Part shown: one piece after another, positions 1 to 4,285 of the stretch
Position numbering within the stretch: position 1 is the first letter of the stretch
Layout of the letters: the number at the start of each line of letters is the position of its first letter
Assembly: GCA_934477985.1 (NCBI GenBank)
Contig: CAKSOR010000186.1
Location: 1-5,883 of the forward strand
Direction of reading: 5' to 3'
DNA: 5,883 bases
DNA from: an uncultured Eubacteriales bacterium
GTDB lineage: Bacteria; Bacillota; Clostridia; Oscillospirales; CAG-272
The notes under the pieces: model-generated
What the model saw: only the letters and a program-made list of their open reading frames with translations
Told to the model about the DNA's origin: nothing
The model's database searches: none
Translations under genes and position numbers: made by a program

Positions 1-147
1 GATAAGCTGAAGAACTGGAGTTTTCACGCGAAAAAGGCATGAATTTAGGGCTTTTTCGCGTGAAAACAACCTTAGGAATAAGCTGAATAAATGGAGTTTT
101 CACGTGAAAACAACCTTAAATCAGCGTTTCCTTAAATCAGCGTTTCC
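1..147. repeat. MITE-like palindromic repeat, copy 1 (interrupted by copy 2)
   Basis: This is an imperfect palindrome whose left end is probably cut by one or two bases at the window edge. The left arm (1-36) ends in a 17-base segment, GTTTTCACGCGAAAAAG (20-36), which pairs perfectly with 51-67 around a 14-base loop. The right arm reads on to CCTTA (70-74), stops, and resumes as AATCAGCGTTTCC at 135-147. Between these two parts sits a complete second copy (75-131) followed by TTA (132-134). This fits insertion of copy 2 into copy 1 with duplication of TTA. No ORF lies inside, so the element would have to be non-autonomous. The family is not recognised. The repeat structure is seen directly; mobility is inferred. 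Confidence 0.75.
75..131. repeat. MITE-like palindromic repeat, copy 2 (57 bp, loop-less)
   Basis: This is a complete short copy. It starts GGAATAAGCTGAAT and ends ATCAGCGTTTCC, whose reverse complement is GGAAACGCTGAT, so the ends are imperfect terminal inverted repeats. The centre is the perfect palindrome GTTTTCACGTGAAAAC (96-111), without the A/T-rich loop present in copies 1 and 3. It is flanked by TTA on both sides (72-74 and 132-134), a candidate 3-bp target-site duplication inside the right arm of copy 1. Internal loss of the loop between arms is a common fate of long palindromes. Confidence 0.75.
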
Positions 148-149
148 TT

Positions 150-187
150 AAAAAGCGCGGCGGGAGACGCTTTACGCATCTCCCGCC
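150..187 (-). terminator. Rho-independent terminator of the feo operon
   Basis: On the minus strand GGCGGGAGA (187-179) pairs with TCTCCCGCC (167-159). The helix can be extended inward by a few pairs around a GTAAA loop. It is followed by GCGC and a run of five T (154-150). It lies 10 bases after the stop codon of the small FeoB-associated gene, as expected for the end of the feo transcript. The MITE-like repeat begins immediately beyond it. Confidence 0.85.
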
Positions 188-197
188 ATTCTTGGGA

Positions 198-353
198 TCA
201 GTTGTGCTTCCCGTGGCAGGAGCCTGCCATGCTGCAATGCGCGCAATTCGATCCGCAGGTCGACTTGCCGTTTTTCTTGTCGCGGAGTACAGACCAGACG
301 ATAAGCGCGACTATGATCACGAGAGCCAGACTGATTAAAACTGTTGCAAGCAT
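198..353 (-). CDS. FeoB-associated Cys-rich membrane protein
   Basis: This 51-residue protein belongs to the small FeoB-associated Cys-rich membrane protein family found next to feoB in Firmicutes. Residues 1-23 (MLATVLISLALVIIVALIVW and on) form one hydrophobic membrane segment. A short basic linker (RDKKNGK, 24-30) follows, then a Cys/His-rich tail with C33, C37, C40 and C46 and H39, H47 and H50 (CGSNCAHC...GSCHGKH). The tail could bind or hand over Fe(II) or an Fe-S cluster at the membrane; its exact role in the family is not established. The ATG has a strong ribosome binding site AAAGGAGA (368-361) seven bases upstream. The gene begins 34 bases after the feoB stop in the same direction and is followed by the operon terminator, so it is almost certainly the last gene of the feo operon. 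Confidence 0.9.
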   Translation of the reverse strand: MLATVLISLALVIIVALIVWSVLRDKKNGKSTCGSNCAHCSMAGSCHGKHN

Positions 354-387
354 TTTATGATCTCCTTTCAGGGGCGCAAGGCACGCT

Positions 388-2889
388 TTACGCGTTTACC
401 TTGACGTTGGTGGTGAGCTTTGTAGCTTCCTTGTACGGGCGGACGAGCATGTAAATGATGCCAGCCACAGCCGCGATAGCGAAGATAAGTCCGATGACAT
501 TGACATGACCGGTGAAGAGCAGACCGAACTGATTTACGATCAGAGCGACAACATAAGCGAAGCCGCACTGATAGCCGATCGCGAACCATGTCCACTTAGC
601 GCTGTTCATCTCACGCCTGATAGCGCCGATAGCCGCGAAGCAGGGAGCGCAGAGGAGGTTGAACGCGAGGAACGAGTAGCCCGCGACCTTGGTGAAGACC
701 GAGGCGAGAGTAGCGTAGACATTTCCGTCAGCACCGTAGAGGATACCGAGAGTACCGACGATATTCTCCTTGGCGACAAGTCCGGTGATCGAAGCGACAG
801 CCGCCTGCCAGTTGCCCCAGCCGAGCGGGATGAAGAGCCACGAGATAGCTCCGCCGATCTTTGCGAGGATCGAGTAGTCTATTTCGCTTTCATCGAGCAT
901 TCTGAAGCCGTCAGGAGCGAATCCGAAGTAGGTGGTGAACCAGACGAAGATGGTCGAGAGAAGGATGATCGTACCGGCCTTCTTGATGAAGGACCAGCCG
1001 CGCTCCCACATCGAGCGGAGGACGTTTCCGACAGTCGGAAGGTGATAAGCCGGGAGCTCCATGACGAACGGAGCGGGATCACCGGCGAACATCCTGGTCT
1101 TCTTTAACATGATGCCCGAGATGATGATGGCAGCCATTCCGAGGAAGTAAGCCGAGGTCGCGACCCAAGCCGAGCCGCCGAAGATAGCGCCCGCGATCAT
1201 CGAGATGAAGGGAACTTTCGCGCCGCAGGGGATGAAGGTGGTGGTCATTATCGTCATGCGGCGGTCGCGCTCATTCTCTATTGTGCGCGAAGCCATGATT
1301 CCGGGAATTCCGCAGCCCGTTCCGATCAGCATCGGAATGAAGGACTTACCGGAAAGACCGAACTTTCTGAAGATACGGTCGAGGACGAACGCGATACGAG
1401 CCATGTAACCGCAAGCCTCGAGGAACGCGAGAAGGAGGAAGAGGACGAGCATCTGGGGAACGAATCCGAGAACCGCGCCGACACCGGCCACGATACCGTC
1501 AAGGATGAGTCCGGAGAGCCAGTCAGCCGCGCCGGCAGCCTCAAGTCCGTTGCCGATGAGCACCGGGATGCCGGGGACCCATACGCCGTAGTCAGCCGGA
1601 TCGGGAGCGTCGAAGCCGTTCGACTCGAAGTAGCTTACCGCGTCGGTGTAGGAGATCATGATCGTGTCATCCTCGCTTGCGCCCGCGGGAACATTCGAGT
1701 AGTAGACGGTCATATCGGTCTGTGCGAGGGTTTCCTCATCTTCGACAGTGACAGAACCTGTAGCCGAGTCAGATTCGGGAGCGAACGCCTTGATCTCTTC
1801 AAGGGCGGCGTCAGCGTCGAAATCGTCAGCCTCGGGGTCAACTTCAACGAAACCGTTGATCGCGTTGAGAGCGTCGGAATACTCGCCGTCAGCCTCTTCA
1901 TAAGCCTTCGAGCCGATTCCGAAGAGATGCCAGCCGTCGCCGAAGAGTCCGTCGTTTGCCCAGTCGGTAGCCGCCGAACCGACGGTGACCATCGAGATGT
2001 AGTAGACGAGGAACATGATCACGACGAAGATCGGGAGTCCGAGCCATCTGTTCGTGACGACGCGGTCGATCTTATCCGAGGTGGTGAAGCCTCCGGTCTG
2101 CTTCTTCTTGTAGCATGCCTTGATTATCGTGCCTATGTAGGTGTAGCGCTCGTTGGTGATGATCGACTCAGAGTCGTCGTCAAGCTCGGTCTCGGCAGCC
2201 TTTATGTCGTTCTCAATGTGATCGAGAACAGCCTTGTCGAGGTTAAGCTGAGCGATCGCCTTGTCGTCACGCTCGAAGAGCTTTATCGCGTACCAGCGCT
2301 GCTGCTCTTCGGGGAGGCTGTGGAGAGCGAGCTCCTCGATGTGTGCGAGCGCGTGCTCAACGACGCCTGAGAAGCTGTGCTGCGGGACGGTCTTTGTGCC
2401 CTTCGCGGCGGCGATAGCGGCTTCAGCGGCTTCCATGACACCCTCTTCCTTCAGAGCCGAGATCTCGATGATCTTGCAGCCGAGCTGGCGGGAGAGCTCC
2501 GGAACGTTGATCTTGTCGCCGCTCTTGCGGACGACGTCCATCATGTTGATGGCGATAACGACCGGGATGCCGAGCTCAACCAGCTGTGTGGTGAGGTAGA
2601 GGTTGCGCTCGAGGTTGGTGCCGTCGATGATATTGAGGATAGCGTCGGGGCGCTCGCCGATAAGGTAGTTTCTCGCGACGACTTCCTCAAGGGTGTAAGG
2701 CGAGAGCGAGTAGATACCCGGAAGGTCGGTGACGATCACGCCTTCGTGCTTCTTCAGTTTACCCTCCTTCTTCTCAACCGTGACTCCGGGCCAGTTTCCG
2801 ACGAACTGGTTTGAACCGGTCAGCGCGTTGAACAGCGTCGTCTTACCGCAGTTAGGGTTGCCCGCAAGGGCAATGCGAATGTTATCCAT
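388..2889 (-). CDS. feoB: Ferrous iron transporter FeoB
   Basis: This inner-membrane Fe(II) uptake protein has 833 residues. The N-terminal G-protein domain shows G1 GNPNCGKT (10-17), G2 T37, G3 DLPG (55-58), G4 NMMD (115-118) and G5 SAL (144-146). A helical spacer follows to about residue 280, then the membrane domain begins with TM1 near 283-305. Typical FeoB blocks follow: LEACGYMAR (490-498), gate-1 GTGCGIPG (523-530) with C526, FIPCGAKVPF (552-561), ELPAYHLPT (611-619), VAKENIVG (705-712) and gate-2 LLCAPC (745-750). Residues about 311-440, between TM1 and the next membrane segment, are an acidic non-membrane insertion, making the protein longer than compact FeoB forms. The ATG at 2889 is preceded by AAGGAGA (2907-2901), spaced rather widely. 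It follows two feoA genes after a 117-base gap that contains paired operator-like palindromes, so it may have its own iron-controlled transcription as well as read-through. Confidence 0.97.
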   Translation of the reverse strand: MDNIRIALAGNPNCGKTTLFNALTGSNQFVGNWPGVTVEKKEGKLKKHEGVIVTDLPGIYSLSPYTLEEVVARNYLIGERPDAILNIIDGTNLERNLYLTTQLVELGIPVVIAINMMDVVRKSGDKINVPELSRQLGCKIIEISALKEEGVMEAAEAAIAAAKGTKTVPQHSFSGVVEHALAHIEELALHSLPEEQQRWYAIKLFERDDKAIAQLNLDKAVLDHIENDIKAAETELDDDSESIITNERYTYIGTIIKACYKKKQTGGFTTSDKIDRVVTNRWLGLPIFVVIMFLVYYISMVTVGSAATDWANDGLFGDGWHLFGIGSKAYEEADGEYSDALNAINGFVEVDPEADDFDADAALEEIKAFAPESDSATGSVTVEDEETLAQTDMTVYYSNVPAGASEDDTIMISYTDAVSYFESNGFDAPDPADYGVWVPGIPVLIGNGLEAAGAADWLSGLILDGIVAGVGAVLGFVPQMLVLFLLLAFLEACGYMARIAFVLDRIFRKFGLSGKSFIPMLIGTGCGIPGIMASRTIENERDRRMTIMTTTFIPCGAKVPFISMIAGAIFGGSAWVATSAYFLGMAAIIISGIMLKKTRMFAGDPAPFVMELPAYHLPTVGNVLRSMWERGWSFIKKAGTIILLSTIFVWFTTYFGFAPDGFRMLDESEIDYSILAKIGGAISWLFIPLGWGNWQAAVASITGLVAKENIVGTLGILYGADGNVYATLASVFTKVAGYSFLAFNLLCAPCFAAIGAIRREMNSAKWTWFAIGYQCGFAYVVALIVNQFGLLFTGHVNVIGLIFAIAAVAGIIYMLVRPYKEATKLTTNVKVNA

Positions 2890-2940
2890 TTTGCTGTTTA
2901 TCTCCTTCTTGAAATATCTTGAAAAAGTTACTTTGATGTG

Positions 2941-2968
2941 TTAGCTTATGCTTATTAGCTTTTGCTAA
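2941..2968 (-). promoter_or_regulatory. Paired DtxR/IdeR-like operators in front of feoB
   Basis: Two 14-bp palindromes abut exactly: TTAGC-TTAT-GCTTA (2941-2954, one mismatch) and TTAGC-TTTT-GCTAA (2955-2968, perfect arms). The arm-gap-arm pattern of 5-4-5 resembles the core of DtxR/IdeR-type metal-regulator sites (TTAGG-N4-CCTAA). They lie 52-79 bases upstream of the feoB start. No convincing -35/-10 pair is visible around them, so they may control a weak internal promoter or act as a roadblock. The sites are seen directly; the identity of the regulator is inferred. Confidence 0.7.
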
Positions 2969-2985
2969 CGCACTGCCATTGAAAA

Positions 2986-3005
2986 TCCGGAATGAAAATT
3001 CCGGA
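2986..3005 (-). terminator. Small hairpin directly after the second feoA (weak terminator or processing site)
   Basis: An 8-bp perfect inverted repeat, TCCGGAAT-(4-base loop)-ATTCCGGA, begins one base after the stop codon of the second feoA. On the minus strand it is followed by only four T (ATTTTC), so it would be a weak terminator at best. It could partly uncouple feoB from the feoA pair or stabilise the 3' end of a short feoAA transcript. Confidence 0.4.
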
Positions 3006-3006
3006 A

Positions 3007-3228
3007 TTATTCGACTTCGACCATCTCAGCGTCAGCCTTGCGGAGCGAAAGCTCGTAGCCGCGGACCGTGAGCTCGATCGGATCGCCGAGCGGAGCGACC
3101 TTGCGGACGTAGACCTCAACGCCCTTCGTAAGTCCCATATCCATGATGCGGCGTTTGACCGCGCCCTCACCGTGGAGCTTGACGACCTTGACGGTCTCGC
3201 CGATCTTTGCCTCTTTGAGTGTTTTCAT
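3007..3228 (-). CDS. feoA: FeoA domain protein (second copy in operon)
   Basis: This 73-residue cytoplasmic protein has the SH3-like FeoA fold. It is expected to bind the membrane or G-protein part of FeoB and modulate Fe(II) uptake. Family features include the IGETVKVVKL strand region (9-18), the segment VKRRIMDMGLTKGVEVYVRKVAPLGDPIEL (about 24-53) with the typical R-x-L/M-D-M-G-L-x-x-G core, and a C-terminal strand YELSLRKADAEMVEV. That core matches classic FeoA better than the first copy does. The ATG at 3228 has a perfect-looking GGAGGAA (3240-3234) that sits in the 13-base gap after the first feoA. The two genes are therefore co-transcribed and probably co-translated. Confidence 0.93.
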   Translation of the reverse strand: MKTLKEAKIGETVKVVKLHGEGAVKRRIMDMGLTKGVEVYVRKVAPLGDPIELTVRGYELSLRKADAEMVEVE

Positions 3229-3241
3229 GCTTGTTCCTCCA

Positions 3242-3451
3242 TTAGATCATTATTTTCTGCGCCATCTCACGGCTCACCGCGACACGCGCTTCTTTGACAT
3301 TGACGATGAGATTTCCCGAAATCTCATTCACTATGCTGACGTTTCCGCCGACGACGAATCCGAGATTTTCGAGATGCTTCTTAACCTCAGGCGAACCGCC
3401 GATTTTCTTGATTATGTTGCTTTCTCCCACATTTGCGAGCGTCAGGGGCAT
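3242..3451 (-). CDS. feoA: FeoA domain protein (first gene of operon)
   Basis: This is a 69-residue FeoA-type SH3-like protein, the promoter-proximal gene of the feo operon. It shows the family pattern LANVGESNIIKKIGG (about 4-18), HLENLGFVVGGNVSIV (about 26-41) and GNLIVNVKEARVAVSREMAQKI at the C-terminus. The FeoA core is here H-L-E-N-L-G-F-V-V-G, so it diverges clearly from the second copy. Two adjacent starts are possible: ATG at 3451 (chosen) or the GTG just before it at 3454, which adds one residue. AAGGA (3467-3463) lies 11 or 8 bases upstream respectively and does not decide between them. Tandem divergent FeoA proteins are common in Clostridia; a separate role for each is unknown. Confidence 0.9.
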   Translation of the reverse strand: MPLTLANVGESNIIKKIGGSPEVKKHLENLGFVVGGNVSIVNEISGNLIVNVKEARVAVSREMAQKIMI

Positions 3452-3475
3452 CACTGATCTTTTCCTTCTTTCTTG

Positions 3476-3503
3476 TTAGCTCCGGCTTATTAGCTTACGC
3501 TAA
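3476..3503 (-). promoter_or_regulatory. Paired DtxR/IdeR-like operators in the feoA leader
   Basis: Two abutting 14-bp palindromes are present: TTAGC-TCCG-GCTTA (3476-3489, one arm mismatch) and TTAGC-TTAC-GCTAA (3490-3503, perfect arms). The layout matches the pair before feoB, including the imperfect GCTTA arm at the junction. They lie about 35-65 bases downstream of the predicted feo start site, between promoter and start codon, where a bound regulator would block elongation or initiation. Confidence 0.8.
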
Positions 3504-3522
3504 TTAACGAGCCTTATAAAGA

Positions 3523-3536
3523 TTAGCTCTCGCTAA
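3523..3536 (-). promoter_or_regulatory. Single DtxR/IdeR-like operator at the feo transcription start
   Basis: The perfect-armed palindrome TTAGC-TCTC-GCTAA begins about ten bases past the -10 box, covering roughly +3 to +16 of the predicted transcript. This is a classic repressor position. Unlike the other sites it has no recognisable abutting partner; the degenerate 3504-3517 segment next to the preceding pair is too poor to count. Confidence 0.8.
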
Positions 3537-3545
3537 CCACATAAT

Positions 3546-3574
3546 AGTATAAACCTAAAATCCCGATTTGTCAA
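3546..3574 (-). promoter_or_regulatory. feo operon sigma-A promoter
   Basis: On the minus strand TTGACA (3574-3569) is the consensus -35. It is followed by a 17-base spacer and TATACT (3551-3546), one base from the consensus -10. The predicted start site is near 3539, giving a leader of about 88 bases. The A/T-rich run at 3585-3600 just upstream could serve as an UP element. Operator-like palindromes lie at the start site, downstream and upstream, so the near-consensus promoter would be strong unless repressed. Confidence 0.88.
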
Positions 3575-3619
3575 GGGTTTTCGGCAAAAAAAATCAAGTT
3601 TGTAGAATGCGCCAAAGAA

Positions 3620-3647
3620 TTAGCCTTGCCTAATTAGCCTGTGATAA
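3620..3647. promoter_or_regulatory. Upstream paired DtxR/IdeR-like operators
   Basis: Two abutting 14-bp units are present: TTAGC-CTTG-CCTAA (3620-3633) and TTAGC-CTGT-GATAA (3634-3647). The first has one TTAGC and one CCTAA arm, the latter being the classic DtxR/IdeR half-site. The second is imperfect in its right arm. The pair lies about 46 bases upstream of the feo -35 box, at roughly -80 to -110. It could support looping or cooperative repression with the downstream sites, or mark a second promoter I cannot identify. Confidence 0.65.
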
Positions 3648-3701
3648 CTTATGTACAAAAGCAGTCCCGCCTGACAACCTGTCCGTCGCGCACAGCTCTG
3701 A

Positions 3702-3781
3702 GGAAACGCTGATTTAAGGTTGTTTTCACGCGAAAAAACATAAATTTTTCGTGTGAAAACTCCAATTATTCAGCTTATTCC
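3702..3781. repeat. MITE-like palindromic repeat, copy 3 (80 bp, inverted)
   Basis: The reverse complement of this segment matches copies 1 and 2, with the same ends (GGAATAAGCTGAAT and ATCAGCGTTTCC) and the same arms. The stem GTTTTCACGCGAAAAA (3722-3737) pairs with TTTTTCGTGTGAAAAC (3745-3760) around a short A/T-rich loop, with one G-U wobble on the plus strand. The trinucleotide TGA occurs on both sides (3699-3701 and 3782-3784), a possible target-site duplication. It is in opposite orientation to copies 1 and 2, so the feo locus lies between inverted copies. Confidence 0.75.
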
Positions 3782-3784
3782 TGA

Positions 3785-3912
3785 ACAAGGCGGCAGGCGC
3801 GGCGCTCGAGGAACATCCGTTCATCCAGGTCTGTGTAAGCTGCGCGTCCGACATCACGCCGCATTTCGCTGAAAATTTACATTTCGGGCTTGAAAAAACT
3901 TCCGGCGCGTGA
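3785..3912 (+). other. Possible decayed coding remnant (uncertain)
   Basis: Downstream of repeat copy 3 one plus-strand frame is open to TGA at 3910-3912. It reads with codons like those of the neighbouring genes (GCG, CTC, GAG, CCG, ATC, GTC), giving a peptide containing ALEEHPFIQVCVSCASDI and then PHFAENLHFGLEK. There is no start codon or ribosome binding site. The opposite strand is also open over the same bases. I do not recognise the peptide. It may be a gene fragment cut off by rearrangement or simply chance; the hyd promoter overlaps its end. Confidence 0.2.
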
Positions 3913-3918
3913 TATAAT
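3890..3918 (+). promoter_or_regulatory. hyd operon sigma-A promoter
   Basis: TTGAAA (3890-3895), a 17-base spacer and a perfect TATAAT (3913-3918) are present. TGA sits just before the -10, giving an extended -10 (TGnTATAAT). The predicted start is near 3925, leaving a leader of about 103 bases before the first gene. No TTAGC-type operator overlaps this promoter, so it does not appear to share the direct control seen for feo. Confidence 0.88.
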
Positions 3919-3924
3919 ATTTGC

Positions 3925-4027
3925 AGCCTGACAGAAAGAGTCATCCGACTGAAAGGGGACAAATATTCACGTTTTGGATAGCTGTACCCTTTTTCGGGCA
4001 CAGCTTATTTTGTTTTCGGAGGTAATT
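3925..4027 (+). promoter_or_regulatory. Structured 5' leader of the hyd operon (candidate attenuator)
   Basis: The leader contains a small hairpin AGTC-ATCC-GACT (3939-3950), then GAAAGGGGAC (3951-3960), which can pair with GTACCCTTTT (3984-3993) at nine of ten positions including one G-U. This pairing competes with the terminator-like hairpin at 3980-4005. The ribosome binding site GGAGG (4018-4022) lies just after the T-rich tail. I do not recognise a known riboswitch class. The pairings are read from the sequence; regulatory use is inferred. Confidence 0.5.
3980..4016 (+). terminator. Terminator-like hairpin in the hyd leader
   Basis: AGCTGT-A-CCC pairs with GGG-C-ACAGCT around a T-rich loop, giving nine base pairs with one A-C mismatch. 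It is followed by TATTTTGTTTT (4006-4016). The U-rich tail is broken by A and G, so termination is probably partial or conditional. It precedes the first gene of the operon rather than following one, which points to attenuation. Confidence 0.55.
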
Positions 4028-4285
4028 ATGCAGACAAGAGTCGCCGTGATGGCAATAATCGTCGAAGAACCCGACGCGGTTGAAAAGCTCAACTCGCACT
4101 TACACGACTACGGAAAATACATAATCGGACGCATGGGCATCCCCTATCGCGAGAAGGGGATCAATATCATCTCAATAGCCCTTGACGCGCCGCAGGACTC
4201 AATCTCGTCTCTCGCCGGAAAGCTCGGCAATATACAGGGTCTGTCGGTAAAAACGGCATACTCGAACGTGGTCGGCAATGACTGA
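4028..4285 (+). CDS. TM1266 family iron-only hydrogenase system putative regulator
   Basis: This 85-residue protein matches the TM1266-type family, small ACT/ferredoxin-like-fold proteins encoded with hydE, hydG and hydF in anaerobes. Seen in the sequence are an opening beta strand VAVMAIIVEE (5-14), an amphipathic helix DAVEKLNSHLHDYGKYI (16-32), the motif GRMGIPYREKGINIISIAL (34-52), a second helix DSISSLAGKLGNIQGL (57-72) and a final strand VKTAYSN (74-80). This gives a beta-alpha-beta-beta-alpha-beta order and no DNA-binding domain of its own. The family's molecular role is not settled, and 'regulator' is a name by context and fold. The ATG at 4028 was chosen because GGAGG (4018-4022) is five bases upstream; a longer frame starting at a TTG inside the leader hairpin lacks support. 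The gene overlaps hydE by eight bases (ATGACTGA). Confidence 0.93.
   Translation: MQTRVAVMAIIVEEPDAVEKLNSHLHDYGKYIIGRMGIPYREKGINIISIALDAPQDSISSLAGKLGNIQGLSVKTAYSNVVGND

Noticed and set aside
1..147. CRISPR array or simple tandem repeat
   Set aside because: Repeats are palindromic, differ in length, and have no regular unique spacers. Nested mobile elements explain the order better.
505..1107. Long plus-strand open frame opposite feoB, with others at 1927-2370 and 2377-2814
   Set aside because: They are antisense to a fully convincing FeoB, have highly charged repetitive composition, and lack ribosome binding sites. They are products of feoB codon bias.
3476..3536. Fur boxes (GATAATGATTATC type) as the feo operators
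   Set aside because: The arms are TTAGC/GCTAA with a 4-bp gap, and no GATAAT-type repeat is present. The DtxR/IdeR pattern fits better.
3726..4001. Minus-strand 91-codon frame across the repeat and hyd promoter
   Set aside because: It runs through the palindromic repeat and the hyd leader, has no ribosome binding site, and its start lies inside the terminator-like hairpin.
3974..4027. An upstream TTG start extending the TM1266-type protein by 18 residues
   Set aside because: The extension would run through the leader hairpin, has no ribosome binding site, and the added peptide is unlike the family. ATG at 4028 follows GGAGG at proper spacing.
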